A stretch of DNA of 64,000 bases from Luteimonas cucumeris (GTDB lineage: Bacteria; Pseudomonadota; Gammaproteobacteria; Xanthomonadales; Xanthomonadaceae): the NCBI RefSeq assembly GCF_007830035.1, contig NZ_VLKN01000004.1, positions 186,001-250,000 on the forward strand. Reading direction: 5' to 3'. Numbering within the stretch: position 1 is the stretch's first letter; each line of letters opens with the position of its first letter. This document shows positions 24,276 through 34,397 of this stretch, in pieces. The position numbers and the translations under genes are program-made. The notes under the pieces are model-generated. The model saw nothing but the letters and a program-made list of their open reading frames with translations, ran no database searches and was not told the origin of the DNA.

Positions 24276-26138
24276 TCAGCGCTTCGGCTGGAAGCGCACA
24301 CTCAGCATGTACCCACGCCCGGGCTGGTTGTAATACGCCGCCGTCTCGTAATCGCGATCGAACACATTGGCAATGTTGAACTGCAGCGACCAGTCCTCGT
24401 CCAGCGCATAGCCGGCACGCAGATCGACCGTCGAATATCCAGCCAGCGAGGTGCGGTTGGCGAGGTCGTCGTAGCGCCGGCCTTCGCCATACAGGCTGCC
24501 GCCGAAGCTGAAATCGCCAACGCTTCGATCCAGGTCGATGCGCCCGCTGCGCCGCGCGCGACGTGGCAGCAGATTGTCGTCGTTGAAACCTTCGCTGTCG
24601 TTGCGCGGATCCATCCACGTCGCCGTGCCGAGCACGGTCCAGCCGGCCAGTTCGAAATCCACCGTCGCCTCGGCGCCGCGAATGCGTGCGCGGTCGACGT
24701 TGGCCGGCAGCGATGTCGTCGCATCGAAGGTGATCAGGTCTTCGGCGCGGGTCTGGTAGACGGTGGCCGACCAACCGCCGCGTGCATGCGTGCCGCGCAA
24801 TCCGAGTTCGGCGCTGCGCGAGGTTTCCGGCTGCAAATCGGGATTGCTGAAACCTGGGTAGTACAGGTCGTTGAAGGTCGGTGCACGGTAGGCGCTGCCA
24901 TAGCTGGCGATCACCTTCAGTGCGTCGTTGAACGCATAGCCATAGCGCAGGCTGCCGGTGGTTTCGCCGCCGAACTGGCTGTCGTCGTCGCGGCGCGCGC
25001 TGGCCTGGAAGCTCTGCTTGCCGAAATCGCCCTGCCACTGGCCGAACAGGCCGCGGTTGATGCGCTGCTGCTGGTCGAACGGTGTGCTGCTGTCGACCGT
25101 ATCACGCTGCCAGTCGAAGCCGAGGCTGACCAGGCCGGTGCCGGCGCCGATGTCGGCCTGCAGCGATCCCAGATCGCGGTGCGTTTCGAAGCGACTGCTG
25201 AAAGTGTCGTCCTTGTAGTCGTCGCTCTCGTCGACGCTGCGCCCGGCGTTGAGCGTGAACGACAACGTCTCGCCCGGCGCGTAGCGCAGCCGCGCGCCGG
25301 CAACCTGCTGCACTACATCGGACTCGTTGGCGAAGCTGCCGTCGTACTCGTTGTGGCCCTGCGCACGCAGGATGCGCGCTTCGGCGTCCCAGGCCTTGTT
25401 GAAGCGGTAGCCGCCCTGCAACGACAACGAATTGTTCTCGTAGCCGTCCTTGTCCGGCTCATCGGTGAAGCAGCCGACGAACAGCGTGCCGCTGCCGCGG
25501 CAGGCGTCGATGCCGTCGGTGCGTTCATGCGCGGCGTTGACCGAATACCAGCCGTTGCCAACCTTGCCGGCGACGCCGGCGCTGGCGCGACGCGTGTCGA
25601 AACTGCCGAGGCCGACGCTGACGTGCGGCGCGAACGCGCCTTCCGGACGACGGGTGAATATCTGGATCACGCCGCCGAGCGCTTCCGAACCGTACAGGCT
25701 GGAGAACGGCCCGCGCACGATCTCGATGCGTTCGATCTGGTCGACCGGGATGTCCTGTATCGCCGCCAGGCCGGCGCTGGCCGAGCCGATGCGCACGCCG
25801 TCGACCATCACCAGTACCTGCGAACCGCTGGCGCCGCGCAGGGAGATCGTGGTCTGTTTGCCGGGGCCGCCGTTGTTGGCGAAGGTGAGGCCCGGCGTGC
25901 CGCGCAGCAGCATCGGCAACGATGCCGGCTGCAGGCGTTCGATGCGCTCGCGAGCGATCACGGTGATCGACGCGAGCGTGTCCGCCAATGACTGTGGCGT
26001 ACGCGTGGCGGTGACCACGACCTGGTCCAGGTCGACAGGAGTGCCGGCTTCGGCCTGCGCCTGCGCGCAGGCAAACGAAACGGCCAGTGCCAATGCAGCA
26101 CGCGAAGCATGCCGGGAATACGAACGACGGAATTGCAT
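24276..26138 (-). CDS. btuB: TonB-dependent cobalamin receptor BtuB (copy 1)
   Basis: Outer-membrane vitamin B12 receptor of 620 aa. Signal peptide ends near AQAQA (residue 29); the TonB box region DLDQVVVTATRT follows. The plug has SLRGASGSQVLVMVDGVRIG and GPFSSLYGSEALGGVIQIFT, the barrel fills the rest, and the C-terminus ends in an aromatic-rich strand (GYMLSVRFQPKR). The start at 26138 is set by AGGAG 9 nt upstream. It is controlled by the cobalamin riboswitch at 26256-26489. A paralog of almost identical length (619 aa) lies at 38521-40380. No partner gene follows, so this copy is a solo transcription unit. Confidence 0.93.
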   Translation of the reverse strand: MQFRRSYSRHASRAALALAVSFACAQAQAEAGTPVDLDQVVVTATRTPQSLADTLASITVIARERIERLQPASLPMLLRGTPGLTFANNGGPGKQTTISLRGASGSQVLVMVDGVRIGSASAGLAAIQDIPVDQIERIEIVRGPFSSLYGSEALGGVIQIFTRRPEGAFAPHVSVGLGSFDTRRASAGVAGKVGNGWYSVNAAHERTDGIDACRGSGTLFVGCFTDEPDKDGYENNSLSLQGGYRFNKAWDAEARILRAQGHNEYDGSFANESDVVQQVAGARLRYAPGETLSFTLNAGRSVDESDDYKDDTFSSRFETHRDLGSLQADIGAGTGLVSLGFDWQRDTVDSSTPFDQQQRINRGLFGQWQGDFGKQSFQASARRDDDSQFGGETTGSLRYGYAFNDALKVIASYGSAYRAPTFNDLYYPGFSNPDLQPETSRSAELGLRGTHARGGWSATVYQTRAEDLITFDATTSLPANVDRARIRGAEATVDFELAGWTVLGTATWMDPRNDSEGFNDDNLLPRRARRSGRIDLDRSVGDFSFGGSLYGEGRRYDDLANRTSLAGYSTVDLRAGYALDEDWSLQFNIANVFDRDYETAAYYNQPGRGYMLSVRFQPKR

Positions 26139-26152
26139 GAAGAGCTCCTGGG

Positions 26153-26170
26153 CCGCGCCTGCCCGCGCGG
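26153..26170 (-). promoter_or_regulatory. Hairpin before btuB-1 ribosome site
   Basis: CCGCGC and GCGCGG arms around a 6-nt loop, a few bases before AGGAG. An identical hairpin occupies the same place in the btuB-2 leader (40400-40417). It is likely part of the riboswitch expression platform. Confidence 0.55.
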
Positions 26171-26255
26171 AATGGCTGGAAAGGACAGGCGGCGGAGCGC
26201 ATGGCGCCGTGCGCGCGGCACGGTTCCATGACATCGCCCACCGCGTGTCAGGCAT

Positions 26256-26489
26256 GCCTGGGGCCGGTCTCCGGGCTCGCGAGCGAAGACGCGAAGTCTT
26301 CGGAACGGCGCCTTCCCATGCGTGCGCACAGTGGCTGTATGCCGGTCCAGGCCGGGCGCGAAACTCGCGTGCCGGTCGATTGCTCGCCTACCGTTGCGGG
26401 GGCAGCTCCGGGATTACCGCCATGGCATGGCGACGCACCGGATTCCCGTTTCAACCGCTGGCGGATCAACGCGCGCGGTCACCTCAGGC
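26256..26489 (-). ncRNA. Cobalamin riboswitch 1
   Basis: Minus-strand AdoCbl-type aptamer. Visible conserved parts, 5' to 3': closing stem GCCTGAGG, GGGAATCCGGTGCG, GGAGCTGCCCCCGCAACGGT, the loop region GCCACTGTGCGCACGCATGG with GGAAGGC, and the B12 box AGCCCGGAGACCGGCC. The closing stem pairs with CCCCAGGC at 26263-26256. It ends about 120 nt before the btuB ATG, and fills most of the 432-base gap to yceH. Confidence 0.95.
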
Positions 26490-26570
26490 GCCGGCAGTCT
26501 AGCGGCGAATGCCGATGCGCGATAGCGGAAATCGTCGTCGCCACCCGCGCAGCGCGCATAATCTACGGCC

Positions 26571-27233
26571 ATGGAAACGCTCTCTGACCACATTCCCGCC
26601 GCGCCCATCCCGGCCCTGCTCAGCGCCATCGAGGCGCGCATCCTCGGCTGCCTGGCCGAGAAGGAAGCCACCACGCCCGATGCCTATCCGCTGACGCTCA
26701 ACAGCCTGGTAGTGGCGTGCAACCAGAAGACCTCGCGCGATCCGGTCATGAACTTGAATCCCGGCGAGATCGAACACGCGCTGCGGCAGATGGAGGTGCG
26801 CGGCCTGGTCAAGTCGCAGTACACCGCGCGCGCCGGCCGCTTCGCGCATCGCATGGAAGCAGTGTTCGACCTCACCCGCCAGCAGGCCGTGCTGCTCGCG
26901 CTGCTGATGCTGCGCGGCCCGCAGACGCTGCACGAACTGCTCGGACGCAGCGAACGCTGGGTCCGGTTCGAAGGCGTCGAGGACGTGCAGCACGCACTCG
27001 ATCGCCTGGCGGCGCGCGAGCCCGCATTCGCGGTACGCCTGCCGCGCGGCAGTGGCCAGCGCGAAGACCGCTACGCGCACCTGCTGTGCGGCGCCGTGAC
27101 GGTCGCCGGACCGTCGGACGCGGCTTCCGCACCGCCGCGCACCAGTTCTGCGGATCACGCACTGCAGGAACGCATCGATGCGCTGGAGACGCGCGTGGCC
27201 GCGCTCGAGGCGAAGCTGACTGCGCCAACCTGA
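26571..27233 (+). CDS. yceH: YceH family protein (DUF480)
   Basis: A 220-aa cytoplasmic protein with the double winged-helix YceH fold. The signature [20 protein letters not shown], then [20 protein letters not shown] and DPVMN, is unmistakable. The second wing covers about 100-180 ([20 protein letters not shown]), and a C-terminal coiled coil ([20 protein letters not shown]) ends it. The function is not established in the family. CATAAT at 26558-26563 is a good -10 element and puts transcription start almost at the ATG; with no ribosome site visible the message may be leaderless. It diverges from the btuB riboswitch. Confidence 0.93.
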   Translation: METLSDHIPAAPIPALLSAIEARILGCLAEKEATTPDAYPLTLNSLVVACNQKTSRDPVMNLNPGEIEHALRQMEVRGLVKSQYTARAGRFAHRMEAVFDLTRQQAVLLALLMLRGPQTLHELLGRSERWVRFEGVEDVQHALDRLAAREPAFAVRLPRGSGQREDRYAHLLCGAVTVAGPSDAASAPPRTSSADHALQERIDALETRVAALEAKLTAPT

Positions 27234-27294
27234 GCGGTTTGCGTCGATTGCGCGCGGCGTTCACTATCTTCCTCCGGATATCGACGGACGGACA

Positions 27295-29004
27295 ATGCCG
27301 CATCACACCTCGCTGATCGCCATCCTGTGCCTGGGCTTCGTGCTGGCCTTCGTGCTGGGCATGCTCGCGCAACGGCTGCGGCTGTCGCCGCTGGTGGGGT
27401 ACCTGGTCGCCGGCATCATCGCCGGCCCCTTCACCCCGGGCTATGTCGCCGACCAGGCGCTGGCGCCGCAGCTGGCCGAGATCGGCGTGATCCTGCTGAT
27501 GTTCGGCGTCGGCCTGCACTTCTCGATGAAGGACCTGATGTCGGTCAAGTCGATCGCCATCCCCGGCGCGGTCGTGCAGATCCTGGTGGCAACCTTGCTG
27601 GGCTGGGGACTGGCCACCCTGCTCGGCTGGCCGAACCTGCACGGCGTGATCTTCGGTTTCTCGCTGGCCACCGCCAGCACCGTGGTACTGCTGCGCGCGA
27701 TGGAGGAGCGCCGGCTGATCGAGACCAAGCGCGGCCGCATCGCGGTCGGCTGGCTCATCGTCGAGGACCTGGCCTGCGTGCTGGCGCTGGTGCTGATGCC
27801 GGTGCTGGCCAGCATCGTCAACGATCCGGCCGGCGATTCGATCGGCTTCGGCCAGATCGTGGCCAAGGTCGGATTCACCCTGCTCAAGGTGGCCGGATTC
27901 GTGGCGGTCATGCTGATCGTCGGCCGCCGCGCCATTCCGTGGGTGCTGGAACGCACCGCCGGCACCGGCTCGCGCGAACTGTTCACCCTGGCGGTGCTGG
28001 CGATCGCGCTCGGCGTGGCGTTCGGCTCGGCCGAACTGTTCGGCGTGTCGTTCGCGCTCGGCGCGTTCTTCGCCGGCATGCTGCTCAACGAATCCGAACT
28101 CAGCCACAAGGCCGCCAACGATTCGCTGCCGCTGCGCGACGCGTTCGCGGTGCTGTTCTTCGTCTCGGTGGGCATGCTGTTCGATCCGCACATCCTGGTC
28201 GAACAGCCGCTGCTGGTACTCGCGACCGCCTTCATCATCATCTTCGGCAAGTCGGCCGCGTCGTACCTGATCGTGCGCGCCTTCGGGCATCCGAATTCGA
28301 CGGCGTTGACCATTTCCGCCAGCCTGGCGCAGATCGGCGAGTTCGCCTTCATCATCGCCGGTCTCGGCGTGACGCTGGAACTCATGCCCTCCGAAGCACA
28401 GGACCTGGTGCTGGCCGGCGCGCTGATCTCGATCATGCTCAATCCGCTGATCTTCGGCGTGCTGGACAAGTGGCAAGCCAGGCAGGACGCACAGGATGCG
28501 CGCGATACCGCGGCCACGCTGGCCGAGGAAGACCATCGGCATCGCGTGCCCGACGACCTGCACGACCACGCGATCGTGGTCGGCTTCGGCCGTGTCGGCA
28601 GCCAGCTGGCCGAACTGCTGCGCGAACGCGGCGTGCCACTGGTGATCGTGGAGGACGATGCCGACCTGGTCGCGCAGGCGCGCGCCAGGGGCATGCTGGC
28701 GGTACGCGGCAACGTCGCCGCAGAACGGGTGATGCTGGAAGCGGCGCCGCAGCGCGCCAAGCTGGCGGTGTTCGCGATCCCGCAGGTGTTGGAAGCAGGT
28801 GAGGCGATCGAACGGCTGAAGGCGCTTAATCCCGGCATCACCGTGCTGGCGCGCGCGCACAGCGAAGCGGAAGTGCGCCACCTGCTCGACAACGGCGCCG
28901 ACGGCGCGGTACTGGCCGAACGCGAACTGGCCTATTCGCTGGCCGAAATGGTGATGGCGACGCCACCGTACCGCGGCAACAGCCTGCCGCTGGCGACGAC
29001 CTAG
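27295..29004 (+). CDS. ybaL: CPA2-family cation/proton antiporter with RCK-N domain (YbaL/KefB-like)
   Basis: Inner-membrane transporter of 569 aa. Residues about 5-385 are a sodium/proton exchanger module with roughly a dozen hydrophobic segments (LRLSPLVGYLVAGIIAGPFT, then GVILLMFGVGLHFSMKDLM). Residues about 415-535 are a TrkA-N/RCK domain (HAIVVGFGRVGSQLAELLRE, VIVEDD), which binds nucleotide and gates transport. The domain order matches the Kef/YbaL group that moves K+ or Na+ against H+. The gene symbol is by resemblance and could equally be a kef homologue. It is a monocistronic-looking gene 61 bp after yceH, converging on cobS. Confidence 0.88.
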   Translation: MPHHTSLIAILCLGFVLAFVLGMLAQRLRLSPLVGYLVAGIIAGPFTPGYVADQALAPQLAEIGVILLMFGVGLHFSMKDLMSVKSIAIPGAVVQILVATLLGWGLATLLGWPNLHGVIFGFSLATASTVVLLRAMEERRLIETKRGRIAVGWLIVEDLACVLALVLMPVLASIVNDPAGDSIGFGQIVAKVGFTLLKVAGFVAVMLIVGRRAIPWVLERTAGTGSRELFTLAVLAIALGVAFGSAELFGVSFALGAFFAGMLLNESELSHKAANDSLPLRDAFAVLFFVSVGMLFDPHILVEQPLLVLATAFIIIFGKSAASYLIVRAFGHPNSTALTISASLAQIGEFAFIIAGLGVTLELMPSEAQDLVLAGALISIMLNPLIFGVLDKWQARQDAQDARDTAATLAEEDHRHRVPDDLHDHAIVVGFGRVGSQLAELLRERGVPLVIVEDDADLVAQARARGMLAVRGNVAAERVMLEAAPQRAKLAVFAIPQVLEAGEAIERLKALNPGITVLARAHSEAEVRHLLDNGADGAVLAERELAYSLAEMVMATPPYRGNSLPLATT

Positions 29005-29023
29005 CCGGGGATCGCCTGCCGCG

Positions 29024-29770
29024 CTATCCGGCGGCCGCGATCGTTACCAGCACCGCCACTTCGACCAGCTCGGTCAGCGCGCCACAGGTATCGCCGGTGA
29101 TGCCGCCCAGCCGTCTCAGGCAGGCGCGCCGCCACAGCCAGAACACCACGACCGTGACCGCCACTGCGACGACACCGCTGGTGCCAGCGACCACGCACAG
29201 CGCCAGCGTGGCCAGCAATGCGATCGTGCACGCCACGCGCGACGCCGACACCAGCCCACTGCCCAGGCCGTTGCTGCGCACATAGGGCGTGCAGAGAAAG
29301 GCAGCGACCAGCGCCGCACGCGCGAGCACCGGCGCAAGCAGCAGGATCCACCATGGCAGTGCGGACAGACTCGCCAGCGCCGCGAATTTCAGCAGCAGCA
29401 GCAACACCAATGCGACCACGCCGATCGGACCGCTGCGTGGATCCTTCATGATCGCCAGGGTGCGCTGGCGGATTTCCTCGTGGTTTCCGCCGCCGAGTCC
29501 GCCAACCCAGGCGTCGGCACTGTCGGCCAGTCCATCGAGGTGCAACGCACCGGTCACTGCCACCCACGCCACCAGTACCGTGGCGGCGGCCAGCATTGGC
29601 GGCCAGTCCTGCACTGCCCAGGCGAGCGCACACAACGCTGCACCGAGCAGCGCGCCCACCAGCGGATACCAGGCCAGCGAACGCGCCTGCACGCCTTCGA
29701 CCGCGAACACGCGCGACGGCACCGGGATGCGCGTCAGGAAGCCGATCGCGGCGAGCAGGCCATCGATCAT
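29024..29770 (-). CDS. cobS: Adenosylcobinamide-GDP ribazoletransferase
   Basis: Cobalamin synthase, an integral inner-membrane enzyme of 248 aa that joins adenosylcobinamide-GDP with alpha-ribazole (or its phosphate) to make the complete cofactor. Typical features: FLTRIPVP at residues 11-18, ALHLDGLADSADAWVGG with metal-binding acidic residues, and several hydrophobic helices (for example VALVLLLLLKFAALASLSAL). Last gene of the riboswitch-led cobalamin operon; its ATG overlaps the cobC stop. GC-rich and in frame throughout. Confidence 0.95.
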   Translation of the reverse strand: MIDGLLAAIGFLTRIPVPSRVFAVEGVQARSLAWYPLVGALLGAALCALAWAVQDWPPMLAAATVLVAWVAVTGALHLDGLADSADAWVGGLGGGNHEEIRQRTLAIMKDPRSGPIGVVALVLLLLLKFAALASLSALPWWILLLAPVLARAALVAAFLCTPYVRSNGLGSGLVSASRVACTIALLATLALCVVAGTSGVVAVAVTVVVFWLWRRACLRRLGGITGDTCGALTELVEVAVLVTIAAAG

Positions 29771-30393
29771 GCCGGCGCCCGCCGTACGCGTGTTTCATCC
29801 GCGCGTGTGGCGTCACCGGAATTGCGGCCGGGCCAGCGCAGTCGATGCAACGCCGCATGTGGCACGTCGATCCCGGCCATGTCGCCGAAGCTGCGTCCTG
29901 CCTCGATGCAACGCAGCAGACGGATCGCACCGCCGTGGCTGATCACCAGCGTGTGTCGCGCGCGTCCGTTGCTCGCGATGACGTCGTCGTGAACGATGTC
30001 GTCGAGTGCATCGCAGAGGCGGCTGCGGAAGGCCGCGAACGTTTCCGCGCCCGGCGGCGGATGCGCCACCGGATCGGCCCAGAACCGCGCCAGCGCGTCG
30101 CCGTCGCGTTCGGCCAGCCGTTCGATCGGCACGCCCTGCCAGTCGCCGAAGTGGTACTCGGCCAGGCGGGCGTCCAGCCGCAACGGCAGGTCACGCTGTG
30201 CGGCCAGTTCACGCGCGAACGCGGCGCAACGCTGCAGCGGCGACGCCACGATCGCGCCCCATTCGTGCCCGGCGACGGCGGCGCGCAGTTGCGCCCAACC
30301 CGTGTCGGTCAACGCATCGTCGAGCTGGCCGCGATAGCTGCGCTGGCCGGTGTCGCCGTGGCGCAGCAGGTCGATGATCGCGGTGCGGCTCAT
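29767..30393 (-). CDS. cobC: Alpha-ribazole phosphatase-like histidine phosphatase
   Basis: A 208-aa histidine phosphatase. [15 protein letters not shown] carries the catalytic [14 protein letters not shown] the second His; and the Arg/Glu positions ([24 protein letters not shown]) are present. In the cobalamin pathway CobC removes phosphate from alpha-ribazole phosphate or adenosylcobalamin phosphate. The ATG at 30393 overlaps the cobT stop by four bases; longer frames upstream lie over cobT. Position between cobT and cobS supports the specific role over a generic phosphatase. Confidence 0.9.
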   Translation of the reverse strand: MSRTAIIDLLRHGDTGQRSYRGQLDDALTDTGWAQLRAAVAGHEWGAIVASPLQRCAAFARELAAQRDLPLRLDARLAEYHFGDWQGVPIERLAERDGDALARFWADPVAHPPPGAETFAAFRSRLCDALDDIVHDDVIASNGRARHTLVISHGGAIRLLRCIEAGRSFGDMAGIDVPHAALHRLRWPGRNSGDATRADETRVRRAPA

Positions 30394-31436
30394 GCGGTCG
30401 ACACTCCCGCTTGCGCGAACGTCGCCATTCCGGCGTGCAGCGCACACGCCAGCCGCAGCAGCGGTACCGCCGCGGCCGCGCCGCTGGCCTCGCCCAATCG
30501 CAGGCCGAGTTGCAGCAGCGGATCGGCATGCAACGCATGCAGCAGACAGGCATGACCGCGCTCGTGCGAGCGATGCGCGAACAGCAGCCAGTCGCGCACG
30601 CCGGGATTGATCCGCACCGCGGCCAGCGCCGCGGCCGTGGTGATGAAGCCGTCGACCAGCACCGGCAGTCCCGCCTGCGCCGCGGCGATGTATGCGCCGG
30701 TGAGCGCGGCGATCTCGAAGCCGCCGAGGCAACGCAGTTGTTCCAGCGGTGTCGTCGCGGCGACGTGCCGCTGCAGCGCGCGCTCGACCACTGCCGCCTT
30801 GCGTGCGATGCCGGCATCGTCCAGGCCGGTGCCTGCCCCGGCCAGTTCGATCGCAGGCGTGCCGAGCAGCGCGCAGGCCAGCGCCGTGGCCGACGTGGTG
30901 TTGGCAATGCCCATCTCGCCACCGACGAACAGCTGCGCCTGGGCGGCGCGCGCGGCGGCAATGCTGTCGGCACCGGCGGCCATCGCCTGTTGCAACTGCG
31001 ATGGCGTCATCGCGGCGTGCATGCAGATGTTGGCGGAGGCCGTGGCGATGACCGCGCGTCGCACCGACTTGATCTCGCCGGGATCGTTGACCGTGCCGAG
31101 GTTGACCACCTCCAGGGTCGCGCCCAGCGCACGCGCCAGCACGCTGATCGCCGCGCCGCCATCGGCGAAGTTGCGCAGCATTTCGCCGGTGACCGCCTGC
31201 GGGAACGCCGACACGCCCTCGTCGGCGACGCCGTGGTCGGCAGCGAACACGCTGATCCAGACCCGGTCCACGTTTGGTCGCGCGCTGCGCTGCAACGTCG
31301 CCAGCCGCACCGCCAGCGCTTCCAGCGCACCCAGTGAACCGGGCGGCTTGGTGAGTTGTGCCTGCCGCGCCAGCGCCTGCGCCCGGCAGTCCGGATCGGG
31401 CGTCGCGCAGGCCGCGAACAGCCAATCGTGGTTCAT
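30390..31436 (-). CDS. cobT: Nicotinate-nucleotide-DMB phosphoribosyltransferase
   Basis: CobT of 348 aa, the usual length, makes alpha-ribazole phosphate from dimethylbenzimidazole and nicotinate mononucleotide. Motifs: [19 protein letters not shown] at the N-terminus, [35 protein letters not shown], and the catalytic Glu region [16 protein letters not shown]. The ATG at 31436 overlaps the cobU stop; the longer upstream frame is a shadow of cobQ/cobU. It activates the lower ligand for CobS. Confidence 0.96.
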   Translation of the reverse strand: MNHDWLFAACATPDPDCRAQALARQAQLTKPPGSLGALEALAVRLATLQRSARPNVDRVWISVFAADHGVADEGVSAFPQAVTGEMLRNFADGGAAISVLARALGATLEVVNLGTVNDPGEIKSVRRAVIATASANICMHAAMTPSQLQQAMAAGADSIAAARAAQAQLFVGGEMGIANTTSATALACALLGTPAIELAGAGTGLDDAGIARKAAVVERALQRHVAATTPLEQLRCLGGFEIAALTGAYIAAAQAGLPVLVDGFITTAAALAAVRINPGVRDWLLFAHRSHERGHACLLHALHADPLLQLGLRLGEASGAAAAVPLLRLACALHAGMATFAQAGVSTA

Positions 31437-31954
31437 GGCAGGGTTCCCTTGAGGACCAGCGGCAGGCCCGCCGCAACGAACATCACGCGCTCGCAGCGCG
31501 TGGCCAGTGCCTGGTGCAGCCGGCCGGCCTCGTCGATGAAACGGCGGCTGAGTTCGCCCATCGGCACGATGCCGAGGCCGACTTCGTTGCTGACCAGGAT
31601 GATCTCGCCCGGCGCTGCCGACAGCACGTCGAGCAGGCGGTCGCGTTCGCACTGGGAGCGCGTGTCGTCGTGTGCGCCGAGCAGGTTGCTGAGCCACAGC
31701 GTCAGGCAATCGACCAGCAGGCAACGATCGTCGTGCGCCTGCGCGCACAGGACATCGGCCAGCGCCAGCGGCTCCTCGATGCAGACCCAGTGCGACGGCC
31801 GTCGCGCGCGATGGTGCGCGATGCGCGCGTCCATCTCGCCATCGCCGCGTCCGGCGGTGGCGATGTACACGACCTCGCGTCCGGACTGCGCGGCAAGGCG
31901 TTCGGCCAGCGTGCTCTTGCCCGAGCGCGCACCCCCGAGGATCAGGCTGCGCAT
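31433..31954 (-). CDS. cobU: Adenosylcobinamide kinase / guanylyltransferase
   Basis: Bifunctional CobU of 173 aa. It phosphorylates adenosylcobinamide and transfers GMP to it. The Walker A motif [15 protein letters not shown] is at residues 4-18. [20 protein letters not shown] and HHRARRP carry the expected guanylated His region, and [14 protein letters not shown] the Walker B-like strand. Its start overlaps the cobQ end by 13 bp, and its end overlaps cobT by four. It would also allow salvage of imported cobinamide. Confidence 0.95.
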   Translation of the reverse strand: MRSLILGGARSGKSTLAERLAAQSGREVVYIATAGRGDGEMDARIAHHRARRPSHWVCIEEPLALADVLCAQAHDDRCLLVDCLTLWLSNLLGAHDDTRSQCERDRLLDVLSAAPGEIILVSNEVGLGIVPMGELSRRFIDEAGRLHQALATRCERVMFVAAGLPLVLKGTLP

Positions 31955-33417
31955 GGCTGCTCCAGTCCAAGCAATCGTGAAAGCGTCGTGGTGTCCAGGT
32001 GCGCCGCGACCGCGTCGGCAAGGCGTTCGATGCTGGCTTCGCGCAGCACTTGCAGGTCGAGCACCGCGGCATCGCGCAATCCGGCCCAGCGCAGCAGCGC
32101 GGCCAGCGCATCGGGTGCATCGAACAGGCCATGCAGGTAGCTGCCGAGCACGCGGTCGTCGTCGCTGCGCGCGCCGTCGCTGCGGCCGTCGTCGAGATGC
32201 AGCGCCGGCCGCGCCAGTGCCGGGCCGCGGCTGATGCCGCAATGGATTTCGTAACCGCGCACGCTGGCGTCGGCGAACGCGAGCCGGCCGCTGGTGTTGT
32301 GCAACTGCTTGCCCGGCTGCAGTGTGGTTTCCATGTCGAGCCAGCCGAGGCCGTCGCTGGATCCGGCGTCGCCTTCGATGCCTTCGGGATCGTGCACGGC
32401 GCGGCCGAGCATCTGCAGTCCGCCGCAGATGCCGATGAGCCTGCCGCCGTAGCGCAGGTGCCGCGCGATCGCCTGCTCCCAGCCGTGCTCGCGCAGCCAG
32501 GCCAGGTCGGCGCGGGTCGACTTGCTGCCCGGCAGCACGATCAGGTCGCACGCCGGTGGCGTTTCGCCTGGACCTGCGAACCGGAATTCGACCTGCGGAT
32601 GCGCGCGCAGCGCATCGAAATCGGTGTGGTTGCTGATCCGCGGCACGGCCGGCACCACTACCCGCAGCCACGCGTCCGCCTTGGCCTCGGCCTGTCGCGG
32701 CAACGCGTCCTCGGCTTCCAGGTGCAGGCCGTGCAGGTACGGCAGCACGCCGAGCACCGGCTTGCCGGTTTCGCGTTCGAGCCAGTCCAGGCCCGGCTGC
32801 AGCAACGCGATGTCGCCGCGGAAACGGTTGATGACGAAGCCGACGACGCGCGCGCGTTCGCTGTCCGACAGCAACGCCAACGTGCCGACCAGATGCGCGA
32901 ACACGCCGCCGCGATCGATGTCGGCGATCAGGATCACCGGGCAATCGACCGCTTCGGCGTAGCCCATATTGGCGATGTCGCGATCGCGCAGGTTGATCTC
33001 GGCCGGGCTGCCAGCGCCTTCGACGATCACCGCGTCGTACTGCGCGGCGAGGCGCGCGTGCGACGCCAGCACCGCGTCGAAGGCGATGCGCTTGTAGTTG
33101 TGGTAGCGCACCGCGTCCATGTTGCCGATCGGATGGCCATGCACGATCACCTGCGCGCCGGTATCGCTGTTGGGCTTGAGCAGCACCGGATTGAAGTCGG
33201 TATGCGGTGCGATGCCCGCGGCCTGCGCCTGCACCGCTTGGGCACGACCAATCTCGCCGCCGTCGACGGTCACCGCCGAGTTCAACGCCATGTTCTGCGG
33301 CTTGAACGGCGCCACCGCGACGCCCTGCCGCCGCAGCCATCGGCACAGCGCGGTGACCAGCGCGCTCTTGCCGGCATCGGAGGTGCAACCCTGCACCATC
33401 AGTACACGCGCACTCAT
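31942..33417 (-). CDS. cobQ: Cobyric acid synthase
   Basis: CobQ of 491 aa amidates four side chains of adenosyl-cobyrinate a,c-diamide using glutamine and ATP. The N-terminal ATPase part starts [20 protein letters not shown] and includes [13 protein letters not shown]. The C-terminal class I glutaminase domain has the nucleophile in [12 protein letters not shown] and a downstream His in GSYLHGLFD. The ATG at 33417 overlaps the cobD stop. Sometimes called cbiP. Confidence 0.96.
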   Translation of the reverse strand: MSARVLMVQGCTSDAGKSALVTALCRWLRRQGVAVAPFKPQNMALNSAVTVDGGEIGRAQAVQAQAAGIAPHTDFNPVLLKPNSDTGAQVIVHGHPIGNMDAVRYHNYKRIAFDAVLASHARLAAQYDAVIVEGAGSPAEINLRDRDIANMGYAEAVDCPVILIADIDRGGVFAHLVGTLALLSDSERARVVGFVINRFRGDIALLQPGLDWLERETGKPVLGVLPYLHGLHLEAEDALPRQAEAKADAWLRVVVPAVPRISNHTDFDALRAHPQVEFRFAGPGETPPACDLIVLPGSKSTRADLAWLREHGWEQAIARHLRYGGRLIGICGGLQMLGRAVHDPEGIEGDAGSSDGLGWLDMETTLQPGKQLHNTSGRLAFADASVRGYEIHCGISRGPALARPALHLDDGRSDGARSDDDRVLGSYLHGLFDAPDALAALLRWAGLRDAAVLDLQVLREASIERLADAVAAHLDTTTLSRLLGLEQPCAA

Positions 33418-34397
33418 CGCATCACCTCGGCCAAGGCCATCTGCAGTCGTGCGAATGCCGCCTCGTCGCCCGGCAGACCGAAACGCAGGCTCGCAGGCGT
33501 TTCGAACAGCCGGGTGAGGATGCCGCGTCGCGCCAGCGCGTCGTGCAGCGCGAGCGCATCGTCGCGTCGGCACCACTGAAAGAACGCGGTGCCGGCGCTC
33601 GGCATCAATCCCTGCGCAGCCAGCATCTCACCGAGTCGCTCGCTGGCTTCGCGCAGGCGCACGCAAGCCTGCCGCTGCCAGTCGCGATCGGCCAGCGCCT
33701 GCCGCAGCACGAAACGCGACGGACCGGTCAGCGTCCACGGGCCGAGCCGCTCGCGCAGCGCGTCCAATAGTGCCGGCGCCGCGCAGACGAAACCGGCACG
33801 CGCGCCGGCCAGACCGAAGAACTTGCCGGCCGAACGCAGCACGACCAGCCCGTCGCGCCAGCTGTCGGCGCACAGGCTGTGCGCGGGCGTGGCGTCGATG
33901 AAAGCTTCGTCGACCACCAGCCAGCCGCCGCATGCGGCCAGCGCAGCATGCACGACAAGCAACTCCTCCCGATCGAAGCGTTCGCCGCCGGGATTGTTCG
34001 GATGGATCAGTACGACCACGTCGAAGCGCGCGACCCGCACGAGCAATTCAGCCGCCGGCAGCGATTCGACTACATGGCCGGCGCGCTGCCAGGCGTGCGC
34101 ATGTTCCGCATAACCGGGCGCGAGCATGCCGACGCGCGACGCCTGCCGCAGTTCAGGCAATGTCTGTATCGCCGCCTGTGAACCTGCCACCGGCAACACA
34201 TGCTCGGCACCGTAGTAGTCGCGTGCGGCCTCGACCAGGCCATCATCGTCCTCCGGCAGGCGCTGCCAGGCCGAACCCGGGATCGCAGGCACCGGCCATG
34301 CGAACGGGCTGACGCCGGTCGACAGGTCGAGCCAATCGTGCGGCGCGATGCCGTACTGCCGCGCGGCACGCAACAGGCGGCCACCGTGTTCAAGCAT
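33414..34397 (-). CDS. cobD: Threonine-phosphate decarboxylase (PLP enzyme)
   Basis: PLP-dependent enzyme of the class I aminotransferase fold, about 327 aa. It makes (R)-1-amino-2-propanol phosphate for the nucleotide loop. Features: [17 protein letters not shown] at the N-terminus, [13 protein letters not shown], the substrate/PLP loop [24 protein letters not shown], and a Lys in [19 protein letters not shown] that should hold PLP. The start at 34397 is chosen because GGAG lies 6 nt before it; an ATG at 34409 is possible. Named cobC in Pseudomonas usage. Confidence 0.92.
   Translation of the reverse strand: MLEHGGRLLRAARQYGIAPHDWLDLSTGVSPFAWPVPAIPGSAWQRLPEDDDGLVEAARDYYGAEHVLPVAGSQAAIQTLPELRQASRVGMLAPGYAEHAHAWQRAGHVVESLPAAELLVRVARFDVVVLIHPNNPGGERFDREELLVVHAALAACGGWLVVDEAFIDATPAHSLCADSWRDGLVVLRSAGKFFGLAGARAGFVCAAPALLDALRERLGPWTLTGPSRFVLRQALADRDWQRQACVRLREASERLGEMLAAQGLMPSAGTAFFQWCRRDDALALHDALARRGILTRLFETPASLRFGLPGDEAAFARLQMALAEVMR

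Noticed and set aside
26947-26990. tRNA-like GGTTCGAA in yceH
   Set aside because: It is inside a clear coding frame and no acceptor or anticodon stem can be drawn; no tRNA was found anywhere in the window.
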